A stretch of DNA of 64,000 bases from the NCBI GenBank assembly GCA_000729835.1, contig JFHB01000083.1, positions 61,222 through 125,221 on the forward strand, written 5' to 3'. Numbering within the stretch: position 1 is the first letter of the stretch; each line of letters begins with the position of its first letter. Below are positions 1 to 12,196 of the stretch, piece by piece. A program made the position numbers and the translations under genes. The notes beneath the pieces were generated by a model that worked only from the letters and a program-made list of their open reading frames with translations, had not been told where the DNA came from and searched no databases. The DNA is from Atkinsonella hypoxylon (taxonomy: Eukaryota > Ascomycota > Sordariomycetes > Hypocreales > Clavicipitaceae).

Positions 1-1249
1 ATGAAGCCCATCATAGCCGTGCCGGCAACTCTTGCCCTTATCATCCGAGCTTGGTCCAAAAACTCGCTCACGCCAGTGGGCATCTTCGCCGCTACTCTCA
101 CAGCAATCGCACATGCTTACCATCCATGGAACCTGCCCTTTGCCTTGCTCTGCGTATTTTTCCTCGCGGGCACTAGGGTCACGCATGTATGAGACTCAAG
201 GACGACACGGTGCTTGGCAAAATCTAACCGAAAGATTTCGTAGGTGAAAGAAAATGTGAAGGCGACTTTGACGATGCATTCAAAAGGCAGCCCCGGGGGC
301 GAGAGTCCTCGAACCCACGTTCAAGGTAGACTTGAATTCTGTCAATGACCAGAAAACCATGTGACTGAACGGATTTTGTGCAGTATTTGCAAATTCTTTA
401 ATGGCATCGATCATGACCGTCGCCCACGGATATCAGCTCCGGACTCGAGTGGCCGCCTATGCTGATCCCAACACCCCGAATCCAGACGCCAGTATTTGCT
501 ACTCCTGGGGCGGGGATCTTCTTGTCGTTGGAATTATTGCAAACTATGCGGCTGCCGCGGCTGACACGTTCAGCTCCGAGCTAGGCATCCTATCCAACAG
601 TTCACCACGCCTGATCACGTCACTTACCCTAAGAAAAGTACCTCGAGGAACGAACGGAGGGGTCACTTTACTCGGCCTCGCAGCTGGGCTTTTTGGTTCC
701 ATGGTTATTGTTGCTACTACTATGGTATTCCTGCCTACGTGCACTGCGGAAACTGCACTGACTTTAGGAGGCGGAACACCATGGACTTTGTCGCAGCGGC
801 GGCTATTCATGGGCGCGATGGTCATATGGGGCTTATTAGGAAGTGTTCTGGATAGCTTCCTGGGAGCTGTTTTCCAACGATCAGTCCGAGATGTGAGGTC
901 AGGCAAGATTGTGGAGGCTGAAGGCGGCAATCGCGTCATGGTCTCTCCATCTACTTCGCAGACTGCAATGCAAGCCGCAACGGCAGGTAGCGATTCCAGA
1001 AGTGGTGAAAATTTTGGCGACAAGGAAGTTGCATCTGTTGGCTATGGGCAGCCAGTAGAAGACAAGCATGATGCCAGGAACAAGCACGGGAAGCCGGACC
1101 AGCGGCCTTCTAGGGTGGTGGAGAGTGGATGGGATATCTTAGACAACAACGACGTGAACTTCTTGATGGCGTCCACCATGAGCGTGGGTGCCATGGCTGT
1201 CGCTTCCTGGTACTGGGGCGTACCCCTGGAGTCGGTGCTGAAGTTATAA
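1..1249 (+). CDS. TMEM19/DUF92 family integral membrane protein
   Basis: Three exons (1-186, 244-325, 384-1249) give a 377-residue protein. Both introns (57 and 58 bp) have GT-AG ends and the joined frame is open. Seen: an N-terminal hydrophobic segment, a short loop with VKENVKATLT and a Gly-Gly-Glu stretch, then hydrophobic segments around YSWGGDLLVVGIIANYAAA and the family-like block ADTFSSELGILS followed by a TNGGVTLLGLAAG stretch. A polar insert of about 90 residues separates the last two hydrophobic segments, as in fungal members. The family (DUF92, TMEM19; plant relative VTE6) consists of multi-pass membrane proteins; a plant member acts as a phytyl-phosphate kinase, but the fungal role is unknown to me. 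The start is the first base of the window and fits the usual family N-terminus, though an upstream extension cannot be excluded. It is convergent with the MFS gene. Confidence 0.85.
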
Positions 1250-2203
1250 GAGAGGGTATAGCCGTTGAGCAATGGGAGAATGCGGGTTTCTATCCTATCA
1301 CGACCATTTTGCGCCATCGACAGGGTCTGGATGCAGAAAGTATGTGGGTCTATTTCATACTGAGGTCGACCGAAGTATTTCACTTTGTACTTCTTCGGCA
1401 AATGGATACGTAAGTATGCGGATTGTATTTGACCCTGTGTTGCGACCTGAGTTATTGATGCTGGTTTGACATTAGGCGGCTGTCGTTTCGCAATGTTGGT
1501 GACTTCCTCATACTATACCTTGACCGCCATGGAAATTAGCCTTGTCTCCATGACTCATTCGTCCCAATGCCAGGGCCTCCCGGGCTCATAATGTGCTAGA
1601 TGACAATGAGACGTACGCAGCGACATGAAACATACTCTAGATGCCAATCTGCTTTGCGGTCAGTATGCTCTGCGTACCGTAGAGCCCTCTTACCAGTACA
1701 ACATGAGAGTCTAGCATCATGAGGGCAACGACGCAGAGTGTCACTGGAACAGCTGGCCTTGCTAGAACACGCGCGTGATGAAAGGGTTGGCGGATGCCCT
1801 AGATCATTGACCTAAGTGTGCCACAGCTGTGAACGTAAAGGGTTACAGCCGCCTTCTGAAGCATGGGTGGAAGGCGGCTTGCATGCGAAATATGGTGAGG
1901 CACTAGCAAACGGGATCTCGTATGCATGCGTTGTGGACAATTACCTTGGTTGAGCAATGGAGACGTGTCACTGAGCTGAAGAAAGTGTCACTGACGTAAA
2001 CTGCAGAATTCATGCTTTCAAATAATGTTCTCAAATATTGAATCATGAAGAACACAGCAAATAGATGACCTTCGACATTTGCATACATCGAGTTGATGGA
2101 GAGAACACCAGGTGACGTTGTACAGAAGCATAAACAACCTCTACCTAGCTTTTAAGGACCCCCCCCAAAAAAAAGAGGAGATAAGAGAATCGAAGGACAT
2201 ATG
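1250..2203. other. Intergenic, between two convergent genes
   Basis: About 950 bp holding the 3' ends of the DUF92 and MFS genes. I see no coding frame with homology, no RNA gene and no repeat except short A/C homopolymers near 2160-2175. Confidence 0.5.
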
Positions 2204-3867
2204 TCACACGCCCAACTCGTCGTGTTTCTTTTCAATGCTCACAACTTCATTCATAACCTGTTCCATGTCGCCTGGCTTCGCGTCCAGAACCTCCAGTCTG
2301 CCCTCGTTGTCTACACCGCCTGTTCGGTACCCAGCGTGGCTGCCATGCTTGTACCACGTGTAGAGTGTGAAAAGCGCGGCAAGCGTTAGAAAAGCAAAGG
2401 TAGTCCAATTGCCCTTGCTGTACATGGGGGATTCGCTGCTGGGAAACAGAAAGGGGGCTGAAATGCCGCCGCAGTTAGCAATAGCAATCATACCACCGGT
2501 AGCGAGAGCAGTGGCCGTGGAACCTTGGACGGTGGCCGTTCGGTGCTGTATCACATCAGCAAGAGTCAATGCTTTTGCAAGCACGCTGTACAGACGCGTG
2601 CGGGTATGGGGGCGCAATCGGCATGGACTTACTGCGACAAAGGGGAGCACGGCAGCGTTTGTGCAAGCAATGATACACACAGCAAAGTAGCGGGCACCAT
2701 GATTGCGGAGGACGGCAAGCACAAGATACCCGGTTGCGACCAGAGCCAAGGCAGCGATTATATGCCGTGATCGTTCTCGAGTCCTGTCACTATGGAGGCA
2801 GTTTCCGACGACGACGAACAGCGCCACGACGTTTGGAGGAACGGTGAGGAGCTGGGCGTCATAGCCTTTGTAACCGAGAGAGGCGACTATGGTTGGCGCA
2901 AAGTAGCCGAATGCGTTGAGAGAATTAGTCATGAGGAAATACTGCGCGGCATAGAGCCAGAAGTAGGGGTCGACGAGGGTGTCCTTGGCAATCTTGCTGT
3001 CCCAGTGCTTATCATGCATCGACGGCGCATAGGGTCCGAGGCGTTTCACGGCAAAGGCGCGCTCTCGCGGCGTCAACCACGAAGCTGTCTGGGGATAATC
3101 TGGAAGCAGGAACCACACCATAATGCCCACGACCACAGCCGGAAGTCCCTCGAGTAGGAACAGCCATTGCCACCCCGACAAGCCGCCTGTCCCATTGAGA
3201 AAGGAGATGGCTGTGGCAAGGAGACCGCCGAAAGCTCCTGCTACGGAGACGGCCGACGCAAAAATGGCCATCCGCGTGGCTCGCTCTTCCGGCTTGTACC
3301 AGAAGCAGAGATACATCATGACGCCAGGGAAGAAGCCTGCTTCAGCCAGGCCGAGGAGAATCCGCACTGCCAAAAGCCCGCCGTACGTGGTGACTGCCGC
3401 GGTGCACATGGTGATGATGCCCCATGAGACCATGATTCGTGAGATCCAGCGACTGGGTGAGAAGTACTTGAGAAGGATGTTGGACGGGAACTCCATGAGA
3501 ACGTAGGGGACGAAGAAGAGCGCCAGGGCGACATTGTAGCGCTGGCCGGTGAGGCCGAGCTGGGTGACGATGCTGTCTTCTGGTGTGTCATTGTTGAGGG
3601 TGCGTGCGTTGCCCAGGTTGACTCGGTCAAGGTAGTCCCTTTTTTTTTTTTTTTGCAGCACAGGTTAATTGCCTGGCACTCTCGTTCGAAGAAGCCGAGA
3701 CTGATTTACTTACTTAACAAATAAGTGACACATGCCCAGGGGAGGATTCGCATATCTTGTTTGCGTACAATGCGGCGCTCCATTGCCTCGTCCGAGATGT
3801 CTACCGTCTCGAGACCCGGCACGTCGAGCGACGGCTTAGGGGAAAAGAGCGACTTCCAGCCGCACAT
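2204..3867 (-). CDS. MFS transporter, allantoate permease (Dal5/anion:cation symporter) type
   Basis: Minus-strand gene of three exons: 3867-3710, 3638-2633 and 2545-2204. Exon 1 starts MCGWKSLFSPK and ends in RILPWACVTYLL. Exon 2 opens with DYLDRVNLGNARTLN, the family signature after TM1. Further family marks are GQRYNVALALFFVPYVLMEF, RILLGLAEAGFFPGVMMYLC and GLSGWQWLFLLEGLPA. The second intron (87 bp, GTAAGT...ACAG) is in frame and stop-free, so it could be read through, but removing it restores continuity (PFVA then HRTATVQG). The first intron (71 bp) ends in a run of A before the acceptor AG, which is unusual. An alternative donor four bases upstream (3713) would break the frame, so the donor at 3709 is preferred. 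Likely role: plasma-membrane uptake of small organic anions or vitamins; substrate unknown. Confidence 0.8.
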
Positions 3868-5057
3868 GTCGATGCTCAATTGTGTCGTCAGATGACTTGC
3901 TCACTTTGCTGTCATGGGTTTCTACGAACGGGAAGGAGGACATTCTTCGACGAGACCAAACAGCTGCTTGAGAGTTAGCTTGAAGGTATGGACCTCTACC
4001 AAGTTCCGGAGGGAGATACAAATTCAGACCTACAAACTCGCTCACCATTTGGTAATCTCCTATGTGGCCAAGATATGCCGGCGGATGATGATGAGATGGC
4101 GTTGCGAGAACCCGAGCTGCCCTCCAGCATAGCCGCGGGCGCGATGACTTTCGCGCCAGTTAAGTATTGCACCCGGTATGACATTTCCGAGGGGCTGAAA
4201 TGAAAGATAGCGATATTGGAGCTGGTCAGTGAAGTTTTGTACTTATCTACAACGGTGGACCCCTCGTGGCGTTATTAGTGCGATATACGGAGTATTGGAA
4301 GAGCCAGTTGTATGGCCAATAGCAGCCTCGCTTAGCGGTCCCTAGTGTTCCGACACGATATCCGTAAATACCGATGCGGTATCTGGAGAATGGTTATTGA
4401 AGACCAATGTGTCGTCGTGCTTCTGATTGAGCCATGATAAATCGAGCAGGAAGCTACAGATTTCCTTGGTAGCAAACATGATTTGGTATGTTGCCAGATG
4501 GGCCATGCACAATCACCTCCTACGATGGGCTACCCTGTACTTGGGATGCTGCATATTTTCTGTTCCAACAGTTGCATCAGTCTAACGCGGAGTGCTACTC
4601 GAATTCCCTCACATGAGCTCGGTTTGGATCTACTTCCACATGAGTTGGTCGTCTTATCACATACAGTCTTATTGTCCTCCATCAGCGTCACATGAGTGCA
4701 TTTTCTCACAAGCCAGTACTCCTGCAGCGCGTCATTGATGCATCGACATCGAGAATCGACATGGACATGTCTCTCGCATCCCCTATGAACTGGCTGGGCT
4801 GCCCAAGCTTCCGATCCAGGATATTTCATCTACTCACGATCCATATAAATTCGACAAGGGCGATTCTGCCGCAGCTCGAAACAAAGACCGCCAGGAAACA
4901 AGCACAAACAAAGTTTGGCAGGCAAATAGACCCTCCATTTTTTATTAATTACGCTGAGAAGATTAACTGCACCCTAAACTGGTTTCACTCCCTCTTCCTT
5001 TCGTAAGAATAACATTCTGACTTACCGATCAGCCTGATGAAAATGCCGTTGCATTCA
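3868..5057. other. Intergenic region (MFS promoter and carboxypeptidase 3' side)
   Basis: About 1.2 kb. It holds the 5' side of the MFS gene and the 3' side of the S10 gene. A perfect copy of the 9-mer TACGGAGTA is at 4286-4294. No convincing gene was seen; the short open frames here lack recognisable motifs. Confidence 0.45.
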
Positions 5058-6984
5058 TTACACTGGAGGCCCCGTCCCACTCCCCATCGGCACATCGGGT
5101 TGCTGGACGTTGGCGCCAATCGTGAACGGCTTCTTGCTGCTCAGGGAGTCGACCCGGCCTAACATATACTCGATGTGGCGGAACGCGGCAGTCGGGGCAA
5201 ACTGAGGCACCATGTGGCCCGACAAGGCCACAGAAACATACGTCAGACCACGCTCGGTGTGAGTCGTGCCGAACACACCTGCTCCAGCAAGTGTGCCAAG
5301 CTCGCCGACCCGATGATACGGCACGTAAAATGGATTACTTGGTGCCTTGTCAAATCCAATCTTGCCACCAAAAGTCATGTTCTGGATAGCCAAGAGCGTG
5401 GCGTTGGCAATCAGGATGAAGTCCAAGGCCCCGTGGCCGATAATGACATTCTTGGTCTTGTCAATCACGTTGCCAAGCACGGTTTGACTAGGTGGAGGAG
5501 ACTTGTCGCTTCCATTCACGAAAACGGGGACATCACTGCAGCTTGTCCATTTCATGTGGGGAGGGACATTGATCGCCTTCTTCACGTCCTCCCGGTCAAA
5601 GTAGATTGATGCGCCCTTGGGTAAGTAGTCGAAACTGCCCGGAAAGCCAAGAACGTCCCACAGAAGAGGGCAGGTCGTAGCCACCTGGTAGACGTTGAAG
5701 CAAGGGTTGATCTCTGACATGGCATCCCCGACCTTTTGCGACAGCTCGAAGGTGCTGCAACCTGGCAACGACTTGCCCGTCTTTGGATCGATACCGGGCA
5801 GAGGTGACGGCAGATGACCGCGAGCAGGAAACGAAAGATATTTGTTGCGCGCCTCGGCATATCCGCATTTCTTGTCGGTCTCGTGCAAGAACTTGACGAA
5901 GGAGTCGTTGAGGGGAAATAGGCTGCGGTGGTACTCGACGAATGGGGCGACGGACATCTCGACCAATCTCAAGTTTCCAATGGTTGGGTCGTAGATTGTC
6001 ATTCCCTTGACGTTGAAATGCTGGGTGTCATTGGATTTGAGCATGGCATTGGCAATGTAAGAACAATAGTGGCCCCTGTTGTGCATAGACGCCAGTCAGT
6101 CAGTGAGTACATCATGCATCCACGAAAAAAGCGTCGTTACCATCGCTCTGCGCTCCGGACAAGAGGGGGATGAGCACGTACGCATAAGACTCTCCGGTCA
6201 GGTATACTTTGTATCCTTTCATGGCAAAGGTGTCAATGAAGTTCTTGAAGAAGCCCATGAACTGACGGGCGACATCGTCTTCGTTACGAGCCGTCACCTT
6301 GCCCGTGGAGAAGCCTGTGCCAATCGGTTGTTCGACCCAGAGGACGTTAGTGAGATGATGCCATCCCCACGGGTTTGCCACAGGCTTGTACGTGCCGGAC
6401 TGCCATTGAAAAGGCCCGTTCTCTTGCAAGAAGCCCTCGAGGGATGAGCACCCGGGCTGAGGGACGAATCCAGCGTTAGCCTCACGTATCAAAGCGATTT
6501 CCCACTTCTGGTCTCGCACAAGACAGGGTACCTACACCGCCGTTCAGCCAAATGAGAATCTCCTTGTCAGCCGCAGGATTAGTCGATGGCTGAAACCAGA
6601 AATAGAACTTGTCCGGGCCATTGAGGTCCTGCGAGATGGACATGTGCCCGGCATATGCCTCGCCAATGTCGAAATCGACATCAGGAAGCTTGGCTCCATT
6701 GACAACGTATTCTTTGAGAACAAGGATCAGTCCAAACAACGCATGGGCAAGACGAGCCATTGACTGCGCTTGGTGAACTCACTGCGTGTTTTCTCGCTGG
6801 CGAACTTCTTGGCCGGCCTGTGCCTGCGCTTGTCGAACTGAGTGCCGGGGGAACTTCTCTCCTGCATCGCTTGCGCGAGCGCCTCTCTGAGACGCCGACC
6901 ACGAGTCAAAGGGTTGCCGGACGCCGCAACGCCAGCTATCGCTACAATCGACACGAGACTAGTCCACCAGCGCATCTTCAGCAA
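5058..6984 (-). CDS. Secreted serine carboxypeptidase, peptidase family S10
   Basis: Four exons (6984-6783, 6711-6536, 6456-6182, 6075-5058) encode 556 residues. Introns of 71, 79 and 106 bp all have GT-AG ends and restore frame. A signal peptide is visible (MLKMRWWTSLVSIVAIAGVAASG), followed by a basic propeptide-like stretch. The family blocks come in order: WLNGG joined to PGCSSLEGF across intron 2 (oxyanion and substrate-binding loop); GESYAG across intron 3, with nucleophile Ser at about 216; Asp at about 436 in GHGALDF; and His at about 505 in SGHMVPQ. The catalytic triad is therefore complete. Known role of the family: release of C-terminal residues from peptides at acid pH, either secreted or vacuolar. 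The signal peptide and lack of a retention signal favour secretion. Length is normal for fungal members. Confidence 0.92.
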
Positions 6985-8502
6985 AATGTTTGTTCAACGT
7001 CAGTAGCTTGAGATTGAAGAGACGGTGACTAGGTAGCTCGGGCGAAGCGCGGGGTTTGCTATTATTATATCATGGGGTTGTCCTTGTTTGCAGCTTACGC
7101 GATCGGCAGGTAGATAGCTGCCAGGCAAGGGGGCCATGCCGGGTCTCCGGGCCGGTGGGTTGGTCAAATGGGTTTGGGACGGCTTGAGACGGCCGATCGC
7201 ATGACGATGCTTCTGCCCGGGTTGTCTCGCCCAATTGGATAGCCAGCTCCGATAGGTCCGAGACATCTGCACCACTTACTTGAGCCAGTCATATATATAA
7301 CTCGGAAGTACTGCAGGGCAATCCGCGCATTATACAATACAACCTAAGCCATTATGCAACTTAACCCATTATATAATACAACTTAACTCATTATACAATA
7401 CAACCTAACCCATGATAACCTATTGTATCATTATATAATGCAACCTAACCCATGAGTAATTTGACAAATATACTGTACATAGGTAGTATCAAGTAACTAC
7501 AATATCACCTTGTAGTGTTATCACACGACACTAAGTAAATACTTTAGCTAATTATTTGACATGGCTCTAGAGTAAAGTCCCACTAAGCTACATTTTATGA
7601 CTAATTCAAACTACTACGGAATCATCTGATCATTTCGCGTATCGCGATAACTAAGTGCCGACTTCGCCCTGCCATGCGGCTAGTATCTTTGTCAAAACAG
7701 ACAGGGGCTGTAATGTAGTACGTTCACTAATTATAGAAAAAGAAGCCAAGTTAACAGTTACAGCGTAATCACATAGTAAGTCTCGCGTATCGCCATAAGC
7801 ATCCATCTTGCCCTACCATTTCCTTAACATTAAAGAGTTGTATTGTAAACCGGAGTTCCACTTAGTTTGGCTATATTTCATCCCATTTGCCACTCACGCA
7901 TGGCCTAGTTCACCGCGGCATTGCAAATCAGGAAGGTAGGCTTTTCCTATCAAGGCGGTAAATTGGCGTCATGAACATGAGTATCACGGCATAACGTAGT
8001 TATGGACAGTCTCCTTACGTTGAGAATGGAGGAAGGCGCGGGAGGAATGTTGTGGATGATCACTTCGTGTCTTCGTGTATCTTCAACTTCACGTCGTTGA
8101 AGATCCCTAATACCATGGCCTACAATTCACAAAGAGATAAGAGAAAAAAAATAAAAGAATTCTTTTTTTTTGTCCTTTCTGGGGTCTTTCTGTGGTACCA
8201 TGAAAAACGATCAAAGTGCAAAATAGTGTAAACTTCATTCTCAAAATAAACAGTCTGACTAGGTAGAGCCGGCGTCAAAGATCACCCGCAGTAACAACAT
8301 GTTCTCCCCTTCCTTTGCTGCTTACTGTCACAGGTCGTCCTTCTGGAAGTACCATCTTGGCAATCCGTGCAATACTTAGCTCTGCGCAATGCACCTAAGC
8401 TTCCACCTCGGCGGCCATCCCGTCCTGCAGGTGTTCCGCATGTCAAGTGCCACGTAAACCCTGAGCAGGAAAAGCACCAATATTCACTCAGCGGACAATG
8501 TC
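6985..8502. other. AT-richer intergenic region with short repeats
   Basis: About 1.5 kb without a supported gene. It contains the degenerate tandem repeat listed separately (7329-7454). It also holds two related ~35-base stretches built on CGCGTATCGC followed by CTGCCAT/CTACCAT (near 7636 and 7782), and a T-run near 8163. Confidence 0.5.
7329..7454. repeat. Degenerate tandem repeat, about 22-30 bp unit
   Basis: About five imperfect units, each beginning CATTAT and continuing to an AACCTAACCC-like end. Spacing varies between roughly 17 and 40 bp. It looks like a decayed minisatellite. Confidence 0.6.
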
Positions 8503-10335
8503 CTAGGTCGCCTGAGTACTTTTTTTAACTTCAATTGCGGCATCTAGGGCATCCTGTAAAGTGTCCAGCAAATCTTGCGCATCCTCCAGTCCCGCAGATA
8601 TGCGCACACTCTCCTCCCTGATACCATGTTCAATCATCTTTTTAGCCTCTTCTTTATCCTTGCCATACGTGAACATGTTGTAAGCAAACATGATCGTGAC
8701 GTGGCCGCCAAAATGAGGAGACGGATAGAAACCACATCGGTCGTAAAAGGCTTTGGCTGTCTCAACACTCTCGAATTCCACAGTCAAGAGGCATCCATAG
8801 CCCGGGCTAGGTACTTCAGGCGTGCTTCGTCGTTTGAACTGGTCATAGTTGACCTTGCTGGCTAGTAGGCTAGGATGCTGGACATTTATCACAGGCGAGC
8901 CTGGATCTTCAGTCATGCTCCTGTGTAAGAAATCCGCCATCGCTTGCGCATTTGCGTTGAGCCGAATGCTTCGCTCAAAATAATCCTGTGAATTGGACAG
9001 CAGAACGCCAGCGTCAGCTGCGAATAGTTGGTTATGATGAGCCTCGGCGAAGCGTTTGGAAAGTTCGGCGTAATGCGACGACAACGGATTTAGTACAACA
9101 GACCCACCAAGAACGTTGGCTCTGCCGCTGAACGACTTTGTGAGCGACGTAAGTAGCATGTCTGATTGAGCTATGACGTCAATGTTGCTGAAGGAGCCGA
9201 TCGTGTCGTCGACAACGAGGACAAAATTGTATTTCTCGGACTGGAGTTTCCAGAATAGGTGAGCCACTAATTTACCTGCTGTGCCTTCCCCAGCGCAAGA
9301 CTGATGATCTCTCCCAGCAACTTACTAGTTTCTTTAAGCGCGGCAAATCAGTTGTCTCGAGGGTTGGGTTGCCAGGAAACTCAATGAGGGCGAAAGCAAC
9401 GTCGCGACACTGACTCGCCTCCTCCTCCAGCCATGCTTCAAACTTGTCTAAGCCCCTCTTGTCGACACTGCCAAAGTGTTGCAAGCCGCCTGGGCTCACT
9501 TCGGGCAAAAGTTCGTGTGTGTTGTGGAATACAATGCCCAACTCGACGCTGGTTTTGCCGGGGCGATACTCTTGCAGAATGCCATTTGCCCTGAATGTGG
9601 CGGCCATGCCAGATGGATACAAATACACATCACTGGTCTGGCTCTGAACAAGATCTGGCTCGATAGCACCGTGCCGCAGGAGGTCAACGATACGCTTTCG
9701 CAATAGCTCGTGAGAGGGACCCTCGGGAGTCCAAGATGGGGCGGGAGGTCTTTGAGGGTCTTGGAAAGGAACCTCGGTCAGCGTATCAATTTTGCCAAGA
9801 AGATGCTCTGCTCCACGAATGGACAACCCCAGCCCGGGCAAGCCCCAACTATGCATGAGAACCTTTACGTGTTTAGGCTCGTAGAGTATGCAATACAGTC
9901 GATGACCAGCAATGTCAACAACCTTGAGGGTGAGCTTGTCAGGAGAAATGGCATGGTCCTTGCGGTTCTTGTGTGCAACATAGGCTATCGTGTATCTCCA
10001 CATGACAGGATCCAAGTACATCACGCAAGACAAGTCGTCGAGGCCAACATTCTTGGCAATTTCTTGGGAGAGCTTGGTATGAAACTCAATGTAAGCATTT
10101 TTTCGTCTTGATCACGCGTTTGACAGCTCGGGCTTTCTTTCTTTTGGCATACCGTACGAGCATAGTGCGTTGGTGAAAAGCGAGGGTAGATGTGCACGAG
10201 CTTTGTGAATAGAGTCGTTTTGCCTTCACTGACACTTTTCAGCAGATCCCATCCGGGCACGTTGGTGATGATGCTGTAAGGGGTCTGGGGAGGGGGCGCG
10301 TGGCCGAACTCGGATTGAGGTCTGAGAATACCCAT
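8503..10335 (-). CDS. Cystathionine gamma-synthase-like PLP enzyme (Cys/Met metabolism family)
   Basis: Three exons (10335-10153, 10084-9326, 9240-8503) give 559 residues. Introns are 68 and 85 bp with GT-AG ends. The N-terminal part (MGILRPQSEFGHAPPPQTPYS) and the middle (VVDIAGHRLYCILY, LYPSGMAATFRANG) match the long fungal O-acetyl/O-succinylhomoserine (thiol)-lyase type. Exon 3 holds VLVVDDTIGSF, with the PLP-pyridine Asp at about 325, and SLTKSFSG, with the Schiff-base Lys at about 349. Family reaction: gamma-replacement on an activated homoserine to make cystathionine in methionine biosynthesis (transsulfuration). The second intron acceptor was chosen at CTCCAG because it joins KKL to SEKYNF in phase; two nearer AG sites lead to a stop. 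It may be a paralogue rather than the housekeeping enzyme; I cannot tell from this window. Confidence 0.82.
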
Positions 10336-10565
10336 GATTGCTGCCGTAGTGTTGTTGCACTTGTCGAGATACGAATGAGCAAACGAGACGGCTGGGACGT
10401 GGTATTACTGTCTTTTGGGTGGGCTCCTTCCCTCCGTCAGCCGGGCATAACAAATAACGCACTGGAGTTTCCATATACCACACTGGACCTAACCAAATCG
10501 AGTGCAATCTATACCTAAAAGTACCCTTAGTGTTTCACTTTATACTATAACGCCCTTCATATCAG

Positions 10566-10599
<34 letters not shown>

Positions 10600-12196
10600 A
10601 TAGCGCCTAAGGTACGTTTTTAAAGACTTGTTTTTTCCGCAAGAGAGAGACAATAGCCATTACTAGTAATATATAGTAATTCTAATATAAAAAAAAGTAA
10701 TTATCATTAATTAAAGCTATTTCTAAGAGAGTTATATAGCTACTGCTGCAGCTCTTGTAGCAAAAAAACAGTTAAGTACTACTTAAAAAGAAACATTAGA
10801 AGTTGTCGCACAATTGGCTGCGCTTTGGTGCGATAATTAAGAATTGAATGGATTTAGATTGAATTGACTACTTAACTAAGTGCAATCAAGAACTAGAGGG
10901 ATTTTTCCTCTTATTATATAAGAAAAATAGCGCATTTCTTTACGTAACAGCTTACGTTACCCCTCTTCTGCCGAGATTTTCATACCGTTGTGGTATGCGT
11001 CTCCGAGCTCGTAGCTGCACGCCGCGACAGAAATACTTCCACACTAAAGATAAGGTGTGCAGGGACCCTTCTACTTTCGGTTCGGTCCAGTGCGGTATTT
11101 AGAAACTCCAATGTGTTATTTCCGTGCCCCAATCGAATCCCCCCAGCTTCAGTCCCCCACTTTATTCTTGTTATCCCTTTACGTATATTAAGGGGTCACG
11201 AAAAGGCTAGTTGACCAATCATGACGGGGGGCGATGCAAGGTACTTACCTTCTTTTCTGTAGATATAACAGTATTATTCTAGCTTAATGCTTTAGCTATA
11301 GCTTAAGTCACTTGATTGTTAATATTCTTTGCGAAACTCAGTATGATAGAAGTGCCAGCAATCTCTGCCAATACAAAGAGGTACATTGCACACATTGCAA
11401 GCCCCACCGGAATACCACTTGGAGCTAGCTGTTGTGGCTGCTTACGAAGGCTGGGGTGGGCCCCGTGACCCAGCTGCTGCCTCAACACGCGCCAAGGGAT
11501 ACACTTCTCACATAAATCAACGCACAACCTCGAAAAGGCACCTTCACGTGGCTTTTCTTTTCGGGTCTCGCGGCAGCAGCGGGGTTTGTGGAGGTCGACA
11601 ACAAGGATATCCATGACCTATTTCTCACCCGACTCTCGACTAACTATCGGCTCTGCTTGTTAGTTAGGAACTGGTGAACAAACAAACCATCAATCGGATG
11701 GCACTACGGCCCCAACAAATCGCTCCGAACTTGAACACACCCTTGTCCCATTGTTCCACCATGCTGCAAGAGGCAAGAACTAGCAAGGGACGATATGAAT
11801 CGATGCCACGGTGCGACGGGGCTGGTGCCCGAAAGATACTAATTGCAAAAGCTTCTGCCTGAAGCGCTGAATGCAACGTCCTCCGTATAATCGCGAGATA
11901 TCAGCCCTTTTGCTGATAAATTGGCTTAATTCGGTTTGCTGCGTTGCCGTGTATTTTAGCCGGCTATGCCGATCGGAATCCAATCAGTGAGCGGAGCCAA
12001 GCCGTTCGTTCTGTCATCTAGCAAATCGGTACCGTTCAAGAACAAATATACAAGATGCCCTGGCCGTGCTATCGACTCGGTAGATGAAAATCAGTTCTCG
12101 GGTAAGTCAACATTGCACCAAGGTCGCTAGGCGTCCCTTGAAAAAAGCCATCTGAAACTGTCTGACGCCGATTTCCTTCATCTCCAATAACCAACC
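10336..12196. other. Intergenic region between divergent genes, AT-rich in the middle
   Basis: About 1.86 kb between the PLP enzyme and the dioxygenase. It contains a TA dinucleotide run (10564-10600) and a low-GC patch at about 10560-10940. No gene or RNA was recognised; several short open frames lack motifs. Confidence 0.45.
10564..10600. repeat. (TA)n microsatellite
   Basis: A nearly uninterrupted TA/AT run with one C interruption, on the 5' side of the PLP-enzyme gene. Confidence 0.85.

Noticed and set aside
544..1023. 159-codon open frame antisense to the DUF92 gene
   Set aside because: It lies inside a well-supported exon, shows no recognisable motif and is a shadow of the coding frame.
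11303..11616. Open frames on both strands in the PLP enzyme-dioxygenase gap
   Set aside because: About 100 codons or fewer, overlapping each other, with no recognisable domain or splice partner.
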